This document shows positions 8,062 to 16,636 of a stretch of 35,132 nt of DNA, piece after piece. The position numbers and the translations under genes were made by a program. The notes under the pieces are model-generated. The model had not been told where the DNA came from, searched no databases, and worked only from the letters and a program-made list of their open reading frames with translations. The first letter of the stretch is position 1, and the number at the start of each line of letters is the position of its first letter. The DNA is from CAZXMB01 sp964641715 (GTDB taxonomy: Bacteria; Desulfobacterota; BSN033; UBA1163). The stretch is from contig CAZXMB010000004.1 of the NCBI GenBank assembly GCA_964641715.1, positions 1 to 35,132 of the forward strand. Reading direction: 5' to 3'.

Positions 8062-8895
8062 TTAGATGATTCCCCATCCCCTGACCATCTCGTGAAGGGC
8101 CTTGGCCTGCCGGAGAAGGCCCTCCATCTCTCTGAGAGGGACCATGCTGGAGGCATCGCAGAGGGCCTGACGGGGCTCGGGATGGGTCTCGAGGAAGAGC
8201 CCGTTACATCCGACAGCCACCGAAGCCCGGATAAGATGGGGAACATATTGGGGGCTTCCGCCCCTTGGGTCTTCACTCGGGATCCCATAATTTCTGACCA
8301 CATGGGTGGCATCGAAGATCACAGGGACACCGATCCCCTGCATGATGGGAATGGAGCAAAAGTCTGAAATGAGCCTGTTATATCCAAAACAGGTTCCCCG
8401 CTCCGTAAGAAGGACCTGTTGATTTCCGGTGCTATAAATCTTTTTCACCGCCCCTGCCATGTTTTCAGGGGCCATGAACTGCCCCTTCTTAATATTCACC
8501 ACCCTTCCGGCCTCTCCTGCCTTAAGAAGGAGACTCGTTTGCTGGCAGAGAAAGGCAGGGATCTGAATCACATCCAAAACTTCACTGGCTTGATCCACAT
8601 CCTCTACACGATGAACATCAGAGAGGACAGGGAGACCCATCTTTTCTTTAACCTTTGCCAGTACCTTCAGCCCCTCTTTTAGCCCGGGACCCCTATAAGA
8701 TTTTTCTGAACCCCGATTATCTTTTTCATAGGAGGCCTTGAAGATATATGGAATTTTCACCGACTCGCAGATTCTTTTTAACTCCCCCGAAATCTCCAGG
8801 GCCATGGCCTCGCTTTCTATAATGCAGGGACCTGCGATCAGGACCAGAGGATTCCCTTTTCCGATTCGAATTTCTCCCACCTGGACTTCATTCAT
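8062..8895 (-). CDS. kdsA: 3-deoxy-8-phosphooctulonate (KDO-8-P) synthase
   Basis: A 277-aa enzyme that condenses phosphoenolpyruvate with arabinose-5-phosphate to KDO-8-phosphate for lipopolysaccharide inner core. Visible: VLIAGPCIIES, IFKASYEKDNRGS, RGPGLKEGL, LPVLSDVH, IQIPAFLCQQTSLL, KKGQFMAPENM, LTERGTCFGYN, PVIFDATHV and GLFLETHPEP. ATG 8895 is the start because AAGGAG lies about 7 bp upstream; the alternative in-frame TTG at 8910 overlaps that ribosome binding site. The gene's 5' flank is split by an artificial N gap. After merging the duplicated 55 bp, hisH ends 44 bp upstream, placing kdsA in the his cluster. Confidence 0.96.
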   Translation of the reverse strand: MNEVQVGEIRIGKGNPLVLIAGPCIIESEAMALEISGELKRICESVKIPYIFKASYEKDNRGSEKSYRGPGLKEGLKVLAKVKEKMGLPVLSDVHRVEDVDQASEVLDVIQIPAFLCQQTSLLLKAGEAGRVVNIKKGQFMAPENMAGAVKKIYSTGNQQVLLTERGTCFGYNRLISDFCSIPIMQGIGVPVIFDATHVVRNYGIPSEDPRGGSPQYVPHLIRASVAVGCNGLFLETHPEPRQALCDASSMVPLREMEGLLRQAKALHEMVRGWGII

Positions 8896-8925
8896 GGATG
8901 GCTCCTTCAAATTTATCCTGTCATG
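8871..8925. repeat. 55-bp duplicate, left side of assembly gap
   Basis: Identical to 9026-9080, base for base. It covers the first codons and ribosome binding site of kdsA. Read as an unmerged contig overlap, not a biological repeat. Confidence 0.9.
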
Positions 8926-9025
8926 NNNNNNNNNNNNNNNNNNNNNNNNNNNNNNNNNNNNNNNNNNNNNNNNNNNNNNNNNNNNNNNNNNNNNNNNNNN
9001 NNNNNNNNNNNNNNNNNNNNNNNNN
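8926..9025. other. 100-N scaffold gap (assembly artefact)
   Basis: Exactly 100 N bases. The 55 bases on each side are the same sequence, so the flanking contigs overlap and the true gap is probably absent. Merging them removes 155 positions and makes hisH-kdsA contiguous. Confidence 0.9.
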
Positions 9026-9080
9026 TTTCTCCCACCTGGACTTCATTCATGGATGGCTCCTTCAAATTTATCCTGTCATG
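9026..9080. repeat. 55-bp duplicate, right side of assembly gap
   Basis: Second copy of 8871-8925. Here the kdsA start and ribosome binding site join directly to the hisH downstream sequence, which shows the true context. Confidence 0.9.
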
Positions 9081-9094
9081 ATGACAAATAGGAT

Positions 9095-9712
9095 TTAAAT
9101 CGACCTCGCAAAGTTCTCCAAAATCTTCAACCCCTTCTTCTGACTCTTCTCCGGATGGAATTGGGTGGCAAAGAGGTTCTCCTTGCAAATGCTCGAGGTA
9201 AAGGGGATCCCATATTGCGTCATTGTGGAGATCCACCCGGGTTCCTCCGGGATCACATAATAGGAATGGACAAAATAGAAAAAGTCACCCTCCTCAATCC
9301 CCTGAAGCCATGGGACCTCCCCTTTTTTCTCCACCGTGTTCCAGCCCATATGAGGAACCTTATGCTCCGGATCGGGAACGAATTTCACCACCCTCCCCGG
9401 GATCAGATCAAGCCCTCTCTTCGATCCAAATTCCTCACTCTCGGAGAAAAGAATCTGGAGGCCCAGGCAGATGCCTAAATAGGGTTTTCCCTTCTCAATC
9501 GATTGAAGGATGGGCTCGATCAATCCATACCTCTCCAGATTCTCCATACAGTCCTTAAAGGCGCCTACCCCGGGAAGAACAAGAGCGGAGGCCCCTTTCA
9601 CCTCTTTTTTGTTTCGAGTGACCTTCGCTTCAAAACCGACACTCTCAAAGCCCTTCTGGACATTTCTGAGATTCCCCATCCCGTAGTCAATGATGACGAT
9701 CTTTTGAGTCAT
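9095..9712 (-). CDS. hisH: Imidazole glycerol phosphate synthase, glutaminase subunit
   Basis: A 205-aa class I glutamine amidotransferase that supplies ammonia to HisF. Visible: IVIIDYGMGNLRNVQKGF at the N-terminus, LVLPGVGAFKDCM, the nucleophile elbow GICLGLQILF with catalytic Cys, PHMGWNTV, FYFVHSYYV, and ATQFHPEKSQ with the catalytic His and Glu. The length is typical. It lies between hisB (repeat-containing spacer) and kdsA. Confidence 0.96.
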   Translation of the reverse strand: MTQKIVIIDYGMGNLRNVQKGFESVGFEAKVTRNKKEVKGASALVLPGVGAFKDCMENLERYGLIEPILQSIEKGKPYLGICLGLQILFSESEEFGSKRGLDLIPGRVVKFVPDPEHKVPHMGWNTVEKKGEVPWLQGIEEGDFFYFVHSYYVIPEEPGWISTMTQYGIPFTSSICKENLFATQFHPEKSQKKGLKILENFARSI

Positions 9713-9721
9713 AGCTCTTAT

Positions 9722-9797
9722 TATTTCGGATTACAGATTGCGGGTTTCGGAATTAAATTCAAAATCCGCAATCCCTGCCTCCGGCAGGCAGGCGAAT
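9722..9797. repeat. Palindrome-rich intergenic repeat, copy 2
   Basis: This fills the hisB-hisH spacer. It holds TTTCGGATTACAGATTGCGG, GGAATTAAATTC, AAAATCCGCAATCC and ATTCCGCATT units like copy 1, plus an embedded hairpin CCTGCC-TCC-GGCAGG (9774-9788). Confidence 0.75.
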
Positions 9798-9803
9798 TCC
9801 GCA

Positions 9804-10400
9804 TTATAAAATGCCTTTAGTTGACGGAACCCGAGGGGCTCCTCTCTCACCCAGAGAGACGGCCTCCCTCAGTGCCCTTCCAAAACCTTTAAACACAGCC
9901 TCCACCATGTGATGGCTGTTCTTTCCATAAAGGAGATTGATATGGAGCGTGATCCCCCCATGGTTACAGAGAGCCCTGAAAAATTCCTCCACCAGCTCAA
10001 GATCAAAAGTCCCGATCTTCGATCGCCTGGGTTTCATATGAAAGACCAGGCAGGGTCTCATCGAAAGGTCCAAAGCCACGGAGGCCAGGGTCTCATCCAT
10101 CGGGATCAGGGCCATTCCATACCTCCGGATTCCCTTTGCCCCTCCGAGCGCTTTCCTGACTCCATCCCCCAGGCAGATGCCCACATCCTCCACGGTGTGA
10201 TGAGCATCTACACCGATATCTCCTTTTGCCCTGAGAGTGAGGTCCATGCCGCTGTGATAAGCCAGGAGACTGATCATGTGGTCAAAGAAAGGAATCCCGG
10301 TTTTGATCGAATGGCCCCCTGATCCATCCAGGCTGAGTTTTAAGATAACCTCTGTCTCTTTCGTCCTTCTTCTGATTTCTGCCTTTCGATGTCTCTTCAT
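9804..10400 (-). CDS. hisB: Imidazoleglycerol-phosphate dehydratase
   Basis: About 198 aa, monofunctional (no phosphatase domain). It dehydrates imidazole glycerol phosphate to imidazole acetol phosphate. Visible: RRTKETEVILKLSLDGSG, TGIPFFDHM, the metal site DAHHTVEDVGICLG, GSMALIPMDE-type block (YGMALIPMDETLA), the second metal region NSHHMVEAVFKGFGRALREA, and the C-terminal VPSTKG. An upstream in-frame start at 10436 is possible, but ATG 10400 preceded by GGGGCGAGGCG fits the family length better. It lies between hisD and hisH. Confidence 0.95.
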   Translation of the reverse strand: MKRHRKAEIRRRTKETEVILKLSLDGSGGHSIKTGIPFFDHMISLLAYHSGMDLTLRAKGDIGVDAHHTVEDVGICLGDGVRKALGGAKGIRRYGMALIPMDETLASVALDLSMRPCLVFHMKPRRSKIGTFDLELVEEFFRALCNHGGITLHINLLYGKNSHHMVEAVFKGFGRALREAVSLGERGAPRVPSTKGIL

Positions 10401-10477
10401 CGCCTCGCCCCGCAATGACACTTGAGAATCGCTCACTTGAAGTAGAATTTAGTTGATGGATGGTGCCCGGAATTCGG

Positions 10478-11770
10478 TCATTGTTTCCTCATTCTTATCT
10501 GGACTGACTGATAATGTCCCTCCAATCCTTCCCATTCGGTAAATCTCTTGAGATCCTTTTCGAACCCACCCAATCTCCTTTTATCGAACTGGATGAAGTT
10601 GATCTTTTTGAAAAAATCCTCCACACCCAGGGCAGAGGTGAACCGGGCTGTTCCTGAGGTGGGAAGGATATGGTTGGGCCCGGCCAGATAATCGCCAATG
10701 GCCACAGGGGTATGGGTTCCAAGGAATACAGCGCCGGCATTTTTTACGGCCTTCTTCAGGGGGGAAGGATCTTTCACACAGAGCTCTAAATGTTCGGGTG
10801 CAATCCGGTTCGCCAAATCCATGGCCTGAGGGAGGTCTCTGGTGATCAGAATCGCACCCCTCTGGTTGAGACTGGTGCGAGCAATTCTCTCCCGTTTGAG
10901 AGAGGTCAGTTGCCTCTCCACCTCCTCCCTCACTTTCATCGCAAAGACCTCAGAGGGGGTGATCAGGATGCAGAGGGCCATCTCATCATGCTCTGCCTGG
11001 GAGACCAGGTCCGCCGCAACAAAGTCAGGCGGCGTCTTCCCGTCGGAGATGACGACCACCTCGCTTGGACCGGCCACCATGTCGATGTCAACAGCCCCGA
11101 AGACGAATCGTTTCGCCATAGCCACATAACGATTCCCCGGTCCCACAATCTTATCCACTCTCGGGATCGTCTTGGTCCCAAAGGCAAGGGCAGCAATGGC
11201 CTGAACCCCTCCCACCCGATAGACCCGATCCGCTCCGGCCAGGTCTGAGGCCACCAGAACCGCCGGGCTGATGCCTCCCTGTTGGGGAGGAGTGGTGATC
11301 ACGATCTCCCTGACCCCTGCCACCTTTGCAGGAATGGCTGCCATCAGAACGGTGGAAGGATAGGAGGCCTTCCCTCCGGGAATATAGATTCCAACTCTCT
11401 CCAGGGGCCTCACCGCCTGCTCCATTCGAATCCCCTTCTCCGCCCATTTCGTATTCAAATTTCTTTTGGTGAATTGATGAAATCTTCGAATTCGAGAGCT
11501 GGCCTTCCTGAAGGTCTTTAATAAATCCTGAGTGATCTTTCGATAAGCCTGCCTGATCTCATTCCTGCCGACCTCAAGCTCAAAGGGGGAGACCTTCAGG
11601 CCATCGAAGAGTTGGGTGTAGTGAACGAGGGCTTTATCTCCCCTCTTCCTCACATCCCTGAGAATGGAGCGAACCTCTTCTCCAAGGTCAATAGGATCCT
11701 GGGCAATCCTTTCGGTCGCTTCCAGAACATATCGATTAAATCCCTCTTCTCCTGCCCTCAGAATCCTCAT
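10478..11770 (-). CDS. hisD: Histidinol dehydrogenase
   Basis: A 430-aa zinc enzyme that oxidises L-histidinol to histidine in two NAD+ steps. Visible: ERVGIYIPGGKASYPSTVLM, VGGVQAIAALAFGT, DKIVGPGNRYVA, the signature around DMVAGPSEVVVISD, DLVSQAEHDE with zinc ligands, NRIAPEHLEL with the catalytic Glu-His pair, and GDYLAGPNHILPTSGTARF. The length is normal. It is the first his gene after murA (63-bp spacer). hisG, which often precedes hisD in related gene orders, is not here. Confidence 0.97.
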   Translation of the reverse strand: MRILRAGEEGFNRYVLEATERIAQDPIDLGEEVRSILRDVRKRGDKALVHYTQLFDGLKVSPFELEVGRNEIRQAYRKITQDLLKTFRKASSRIRRFHQFTKRNLNTKWAEKGIRMEQAVRPLERVGIYIPGGKASYPSTVLMAAIPAKVAGVREIVITTPPQQGGISPAVLVASDLAGADRVYRVGGVQAIAALAFGTKTIPRVDKIVGPGNRYVAMAKRFVFGAVDIDMVAGPSEVVVISDGKTPPDFVAADLVSQAEHDEMALCILITPSEVFAMKVREEVERQLTSLKRERIARTSLNQRGAILITRDLPQAMDLANRIAPEHLELCVKDPSPLKKAVKNAGAVFLGTHTPVAIGDYLAGPNHILPTSGTARFTSALGVEDFFKKINFIQFDKRRLGGFEKDLKRFTEWEGLEGHYQSVQIRMRKQ

Positions 11771-11833
11771 CGAACCATCCCTTTAACTTCTTATTCAAAT
11801 TTCAATCTTCGCTCGCTGGCCACGCCTAAAATA

Positions 11834-13093
11834 TCAATCCTCCACCCTTACCCTTTTGATATGGCCTCCGAGCTTTGCCAATTTCCGATCCAGTCCCTCA
11901 TAGCCCCGGTCCAGGTGATAGACTCTTGAGACCTCGGTCACCCCTTCTGCGGCCAGGCCGGCCAACAAGAGAGAGGCACTTGCCCTCAGGTCGGTCGCCA
12001 TCACCGGTGCTCCACTCAAACGATCCACCCCCTGGATGACCGCCGTAGTCCCTTGAATTCGAATATCCGCTCCCATTCTGAGAAGCTCGCTCACATGGAT
12101 AAACCGATTCTCGAAGATCGACTCTGTGATGACGCTCAATCCCCTGGCCAGCGACATCAAGACCATAAACTGGGCCTGCATGTCCGTAGGAAATCCGGGG
12201 TAGGGTTGAGTCTTTACATCTGTACTCCGAACCCTTTGATTTCCAACGACCCTCACCCCATCCCCTTCCGGTTCGATCTCCATTCCTGACTCCCTTAACT
12301 TGTAGAGGATGGACTCCATATGCTGAAGAGGACAGTTGAGGAGTTTGATATTCCCCCTTGTCAATCCGGCTGCAACCATGAGTGTTCCCGCCTCAATCCG
12401 ATCGGGAATCATCGTGTGCTCCAACGCATGGAGGGACTCCACTCCTTCAATCTCGATCGTGCTTGTACCGGCACCTTCAATCTTTGCACCCATTTTACTG
12501 AGGACCTTGGCCAGCTCTGTGACCTCCGGCTCCAGGGCAGCGTTTCGAAGCATGGTCTTTCCTTCGGCCAGTGTGGCGGCCATCATCAGATTTTCTGTTC
12601 CTGTCACTGTGGGCGTATCGAAAGCGATCTCCGCTCCTCTCAGGCGATCCGCTTTAGCCTCCACATATCCTCTCCGGAGTTCGATGCTCGCTCCCATTGC
12701 CTGCAGTCCCATAAGATGAAGATTGATCGGTCGGGCACCGATGGCACATCCTCCCGGAAGGGAGACGATGGCCTGCCTCTTTCTGGCAACCAGAGGACCC
12801 AGGACGAGGATAGAGGCCCTCATGGTCTTTACCAGCTCATAAGGGGCCTCTACATGGGTGACCTCTGTCGCATCGACTTGATAAACCCGATCTTCTTCCC
12901 AAACCTTTACCCCGAGGTTTCGGAGGACTTTGACAATGGTCTGGATATCCTTCAATTTCGGGACATTGTGAAAGAGGTTTTTCCCTTCGGCTAAGACACA
13001 GGCCGCAAAGATAGGAAGGGAAGCGTTTTTTGAACCGTTGACCTCCACCTCCCCGATCAGCCTTTCCCCTCCATGGATGACGATTTGGTCCAT
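11834..13093 (-). CDS. murA: UDP-N-acetylglucosamine 1-carboxyvinyltransferase
   Basis: A 419-aa cytoplasmic enzyme for the first committed step of peptidoglycan synthesis, transferring enolpyruvate from PEP to UDP-GlcNAc; it is the fosfomycin target. Visible: VNGSKNASLPI near the N-terminus, RASILVLGPLVAR, SLPGGCAIGARPINLHL with the reactive Cys (so fosfomycin binding is expected), TVTGTENLMMAA, PDRIEAGTLMVAAG, YPGFPTDMQAQFM and DLRASASLLLAGL. The prmC stop codon directly abuts the murA ATG (no spacer), so the genes are translationally coupled. Confidence 0.97.
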   Translation of the reverse strand: MDQIVIHGGERLIGEVEVNGSKNASLPIFAACVLAEGKNLFHNVPKLKDIQTIVKVLRNLGVKVWEEDRVYQVDATEVTHVEAPYELVKTMRASILVLGPLVARKRQAIVSLPGGCAIGARPINLHLMGLQAMGASIELRRGYVEAKADRLRGAEIAFDTPTVTGTENLMMAATLAEGKTMLRNAALEPEVTELAKVLSKMGAKIEGAGTSTIEIEGVESLHALEHTMIPDRIEAGTLMVAAGLTRGNIKLLNCPLQHMESILYKLRESGMEIEPEGDGVRVVGNQRVRSTDVKTQPYPGFPTDMQAQFMVLMSLARGLSVITESIFENRFIHVSELLRMGADIRIQGTTAVIQGVDRLSGAPVMATDLRASASLLLAGLAAEGVTEVSRVYHLDRGYEGLDRKLAKLGGHIKRVRVED

Positions 13094-13972
13094 CTATCGC
13101 TCCGCTTTCTCCACCTTCCTTGCTTTGATCACCCTCTCCATTCCCGAGAGGTCCTTCACTCGCTCCGTTCTCCGGAACGGTCCCGCTGACTCCATGATCT
13201 CGGAAACTTTGTCGGCCTGTCCATCTCCCACTTCCAGGAGGAGCCATCCTCCATCGTTCAGGTAGAGAGGTGCCTGTGAAATGATCCGTTGATAAAAATC
13301 GAGACCATCCACTCCTCCACTCAGCGCGATCCTGGGTTCATGATCCTTCACCTCTTGGGCCAGGTTTTCGATCTCCGAATCCATGATATAGGGAGGGTTC
13401 GAAAGAATCAAATCAAAGGGTTTCTTTAAAAGGTGGAAGGGGTGGAAAAGATCGCCATTCACAAATGCGATCTTATCCAACACACCAGTGTTTCTCGCGT
13501 TTTCCCGTGCCACCCGAAGGGCCTCTCCGGAGAGATCGGTGGCGACGATAAAGAGGTCCTTGATCTCCCTGGCCAGAGAGATCGCTATCGCCCCACACCC
13601 TGTTCCCAATTCTAATACAGAGGGAGGTCTCTTTGAAATCCTTTCAGACAGGACTAAAAGTCCTTCCTCCACCAACCCCTCGGTCTCTGGCCTCGGGATG
13701 AGGACATGGGGATCGACTTTAAAACGGCGGGACCAAAACTCCTGATGGCCCAAGATATATTGAAGGGGTTCTCCGGTAACTCTCCTTTGAATCAACCTCT
13801 CCAGTCTCTCTTCCTCCTCCTTCCCGATCTCCTCATGGAAAAGGAGGTAGAGCCCTTCCCTGCTCCGGTTCATCGAACAGCCCAGAAGAAGCTCGGCATT
13901 GAGCCGGGGATTTTCGATCTGATGATCCTTTAAGTAATGAGTTGTCCGATTCAGGATTTCGAAAACGGTCAT
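13094..13972 (-). CDS. prmC: Peptide chain release factor N5-glutamine methyltransferase
   Basis: A 292-aa SAM-dependent enzyme that methylates the Gln of the GGQ motif in release factors. Visible: the N-terminal helical region, EFWSRRFKVDPHVLIPRPETEGLVE, SAM motif I VLELGTGCGAIAISLA, VATDLSGEAL and the catalytic NPPYI. It lies just downstream of prfA, which encodes its substrate RF1 and is the usual partner, and is joined without spacing to murA. Confidence 0.95.
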   Translation of the reverse strand: MTVFEILNRTTHYLKDHQIENPRLNAELLLGCSMNRSREGLYLLFHEEIGKEEEERLERLIQRRVTGEPLQYILGHQEFWSRRFKVDPHVLIPRPETEGLVEEGLLVLSERISKRPPSVLELGTGCGAIAISLAREIKDLFIVATDLSGEALRVARENARNTGVLDKIAFVNGDLFHPFHLLKKPFDLILSNPPYIMDSEIENLAQEVKDHEPRIALSGGVDGLDFYQRIISQAPLYLNDGGWLLLEVGDGQADKVSEIMESAGPFRRTERVKDLSGMERVIKARKVEKAER

Positions 13973-14052
13973 TTTAAAACCGCGACACTCACGGAGTCAG
14001 GAGTCAATTAATGTTGGAATGACCAGAGGACTGGATCGCTCAATGACCAAAA

Positions 14053-15156
14053 TTATATTTTGAGATTTGCACCCTGCGATCTCGAATTTTCAAATTCTCC
14101 TTTCAGCGCTTCTGCCTGATAGTGTGTAATCAAAGAATCGAGAATCTCATCCAGCCCCCCCTCCAGGATCTCTCCTAAGCGGTAAAGGGTTAAGCCGATC
14201 CGATGATCCGTCATCCTTCCTTGCGGGAAGTTATAGGTCCGGATGCGCTCACTCCGCTCCCCCGTACCCACCTGGTTTCTTCTTCTCTCCGAAATCTCCT
14301 TCTCCTTCTCCTGCCTCGCCTTATCCAACAGTCTCGCCCTTAAAATCTTAAGCGCCTTCGCCTTATTTTTATGCTGGGATTTTTCGTCCTGGCAGGAGAC
14401 CACCATGCCGGTAGGAAGGTGGGTGATCCGGACAGCAGAATCCGTGGTATTGACACTCTGGCCACCCGGTCCTGAGGAACGAAAGATATCAATCCGAAGA
14501 TCACCGGGATCGATCTCAACCTCCACCTCCTCTGCCTCTGGAAGGATGGCCACGGTAACGGTCGAGGTATGGATCCTTCCCTGAGACTCTGTGACGGGAA
14601 CCCGCTGGACTCGGTGGACGCCGCTCTCATATTTTAACCGGCTGTAAACCCCCTTGCCCTCGATCAGGGCAATGATCTCCTTAAATCCACCCACGCCCGT
14701 ATAATGGCGGCTCAATATCTCTATCTTCCAGTGATGTCTCTCCGCGTATTTGGCATACATCCGGAAGAGATTAGCCGCAAAGAGCCCTGCCTCATCTCCT
14801 CCGGTCCCTGCTCGAATCTCCAGAAGGATGTTCTTTTCGTCATTGGGATCTTTGGGGAGGAGGGCGATCCTGAGTTCTTTTTCTGTCTTCTCTTTATCTT
14901 CCAGCAGGCGGGCGATTTCCTCTTTAGCCAATCCTTTCATCTCCTCGTCTTCGTCGCTTTCGAGAAGGCTCCGGTTCTCTTGGAGATCCTCCTCCAACCT
15001 CTTAAGCCTTCGATAAAGATCGACCACCTTTCCAAGTTCGGCATACTCCTTGGCCACCCTCTGGAGTTCTGTCTGATTGTTTATCACTTCGGGCTGGATG
15101 AGGAGATGGGAGAGGGTTTCATATCGGCGCTCCACCTCCTCTAATCTCTCAAACAT
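14053..15156 (-). CDS. prfA: Peptide chain release factor 1
   Basis: A 367-aa release factor recognising UAA and UAG. The PVT tripeptide in RVPVTESQGRIHTS is the RF1-type stop-recognition motif (RF2 would have SPF). SSGPGGQSVNTTDSAVRITH carries the GGQ hydrolysis motif. The N-terminal coiled domain and the C-terminal RIRTYNFPQGRMTDHRIGLT block are present. The gap to prmC is 80 bp. The protein is about 10 residues longer than common at the C-terminus (ENSRSQGANLKI), which is not conserved. Confidence 0.97.
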   Translation of the reverse strand: MFERLEEVERRYETLSHLLIQPEVINNQTELQRVAKEYAELGKVVDLYRRLKRLEEDLQENRSLLESDEDEEMKGLAKEEIARLLEDKEKTEKELRIALLPKDPNDEKNILLEIRAGTGGDEAGLFAANLFRMYAKYAERHHWKIEILSRHYTGVGGFKEIIALIEGKGVYSRLKYESGVHRVQRVPVTESQGRIHTSTVTVAILPEAEEVEVEIDPGDLRIDIFRSSGPGGQSVNTTDSAVRITHLPTGMVVSCQDEKSQHKNKAKALKILRARLLDKARQEKEKEISERRRNQVGTGERSERIRTYNFPQGRMTDHRIGLTLYRLGEILEGGLDEILDSLITHYQAEALKGEFENSRSQGANLKI

Positions 15157-15217
15157 CGTCTTATCCTCAACTCCTAAATCTTCAATTGAATCATTTATGT
15201 TTTTTCATTCCTGAAAC

Positions 15218-16174
15218 TTAATGCTGTCTTTCCATCTCCAACACTTCCTGAAGCGCAGCGAGGGCCACTTCGATCTGTGGCTCAGAGGGTTCACGGGCGG
15301 TGAGCCTCTGGAGCCAAAGTCCGGGCTGGATGACATATCGTACCGCCCGATGGTTCCTTTTTCGATCGGCCAATCGGATGATCTCATAGGAGAGGCCTGC
15401 GATGAAAGGGAGAAGGATGACCCGGGAGGCCACCTTATATCCAAAGGGGAGGGGATGGGGGATGAGGGCAAAGACCAGGATGCTCACCACCATCACGATG
15501 AGTAAGAAACTGGTTCCGCATCTGGGATGAAGATAGCTGAAGCCTTTCACGCAGTTGATCCTCAGTTCCTCCCCTGCCTCGAAGGCAAAGATGGACTTGT
15601 GTTCTGCGCCATGATACTGAAAGACGCGCTGGATCTCCCTGAAGAGGGAGATGGCCCAAAGGTAAGCTAAAAAGATGGCTAACCGGATCAGCCCATCGAC
15701 CAGATTGAAGAGGAGTTCATTTGTTGAAAGCATCGGAAAGAACCACCTCAGCCCTCTCGTTAAAAAGAGAGGAACCAGAAAGAAGAGGAAGATGCCGAAA
15801 AGGAGGGCCAGGGTAAAGGTGAAACTCATGGTCCAGGGGCTGAGCTCCTTTTCTCTATCCTCCTCACAGAGGGCCTGATTGGCAGAGTACTGAAGGGCCT
15901 GAACTCCCAGGACGAGCGCGGAGACCAGGGCAATGACCCCCCTGACCAGAGGAAGTTTAAAGAAAGGATTCTTCTCTGAAAAAAAGGCCAGTCCCTGCCT
16001 CTTCACCACAATCTCTCCGCTGGGTTTTCTGACCGCAATGGCCATGCAGTGAGGAGACCTCATCATCACCCCTTCGATCACGGCCTGTCCGCCGACCCGA
16101 AGGGGTTCTTCGTTTTTAGATAGAGAAGGATGGGATAGAGAATGTCCCTGAACGGAACTCCTCTCCGACAGCAT
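15218..16174 (-). CDS. DUF1385 family membrane protein (YqhQ-like)
   Basis: A 318-aa protein with the DUF1385 signature RVGGQAVIEGVMMRSPHCMAIAVRKP at residues 26-51, four or more membrane segments, and the conserved central YHGAEHKSIFAFEAGEEL ... SYLHPRCGTSFLLIV region. The YHGAEHK and HPRCGTSFL motifs suggest a metal-linked activity, but the biochemical role is unknown. It lies between rpmE and prfA, a position seen in many genomes. ATG 16174 follows GGAGG at 6 nt. Confidence 0.92.
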   Translation of the reverse strand: MLSERSSVQGHSLSHPSLSKNEEPLRVGGQAVIEGVMMRSPHCMAIAVRKPSGEIVVKRQGLAFFSEKNPFFKLPLVRGVIALVSALVLGVQALQYSANQALCEEDREKELSPWTMSFTFTLALLFGIFLFFLVPLFLTRGLRWFFPMLSTNELLFNLVDGLIRLAIFLAYLWAISLFREIQRVFQYHGAEHKSIFAFEAGEELRINCVKGFSYLHPRCGTSFLLIVMVVSILVFALIPHPLPFGYKVASRVILLPFIAGLSYEIIRLADRKRNHRAVRYVIQPGLWLQRLTAREPSEPQIEVALAALQEVLEMERQH

Positions 16175-16301
16175 AACTTTCCTCCAGATGAACTAATGTT
16201 GAATGCCCTTTTCTAAAAGAAGGTGGCTGGCCGCAGACAATACCATTGGGGCCGAAACAGACAGGAGCCCTAAAGAAAAGAGATGGATCGGTGAGTGGGT
16301 A

Positions 16302-16517
16302 TCAATCTTTCTTTTCAAGCCAATCCCCGTATTTCTTCTTAAACCGCTCAATCCTTCCTGCGGAGTCCACGAATTTCTGCTTCCCCGTGAAGAAGGGATG
16401 GCATTGGGAGCAGATCTCCACATGGATCTCCTTCTGTGTGCTCTTGGTTTCAAAGGTTGCTCCGCAGGCGCATTTGATAATGGTATCATAAACCTTCGGG
16501 TGAATATTCTTTTTCAT
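16302..16517 (-). CDS. rpmE: 50S ribosomal protein bL31
   Basis: A 71-aa large-subunit protein. It is the zinc-binding (C+) form: Cys16-x-Cys18 (KCACG) and Cys36-x2-Cys39 (CSQC) are all present. KKNIHPKVY and HPFFTGKQK are family motifs. A longer in-frame ORF begins at 16634, but homology and a GGAGG 8 nt upstream fix the start at 16517. A promoter candidate with an overlapping dyad lies just upstream. rho is next upstream. Confidence 0.96.
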   Translation of the reverse strand: MKKNIHPKVYDTIIKCACGATFETKSTQKEIHVEICSQCHPFFTGKQKFVDSAGRIERFKKKYGDWLEKKD

Positions 16518-16539
16518 CTCCCTGGCCTCCACATTATCT

Positions 16540-16567
16540 ATTTTACCGATTTTGTATAGATTTTCAA
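16540..16567 (-). promoter_or_regulatory. Candidate sigma70 promoter of rpmE
   Basis: Minus strand: TTGAAA (16567-16562), 16-bp spacer, TAAAAT (16545-16540), each 5 of 6 to consensus. The start would be near 16533, leaving a leader of about 16 nt with the GGAGG site. Confidence 0.45.
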
Positions 16568-16579
16568 TAGGTATTGAAA
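16562..16579. promoter_or_regulatory. Operator-like dyad over the rpmE -35 box
   Basis: TTTCAATA-GG-TATTGAAA is a perfect 8-bp inverted repeat that covers the -35 hexamer. The position fits a repressor site. The regulator is unknown; it does not match a Zur box I recognise. Confidence 0.4.
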
Positions 16580-16636
16580 TTCGGGGGTATTGCCTAGTCA
16601 TCGTGCTGAAATATACTATCCCGATTGCTCTCACGC

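Noticed and set aside
8738..9236. Three ORFs that read through the run of Ns
   Set aside because: They contain about 34 undefined residues and exist only because of the artificial gap; they are antisense to, or a duplicate of, the kdsA start.
12320..12994. 224-codon open frame antisense to murA
   Set aside because: Opposite a complete murA; Ser/His/Arg-rich composition typical of shadow frames.
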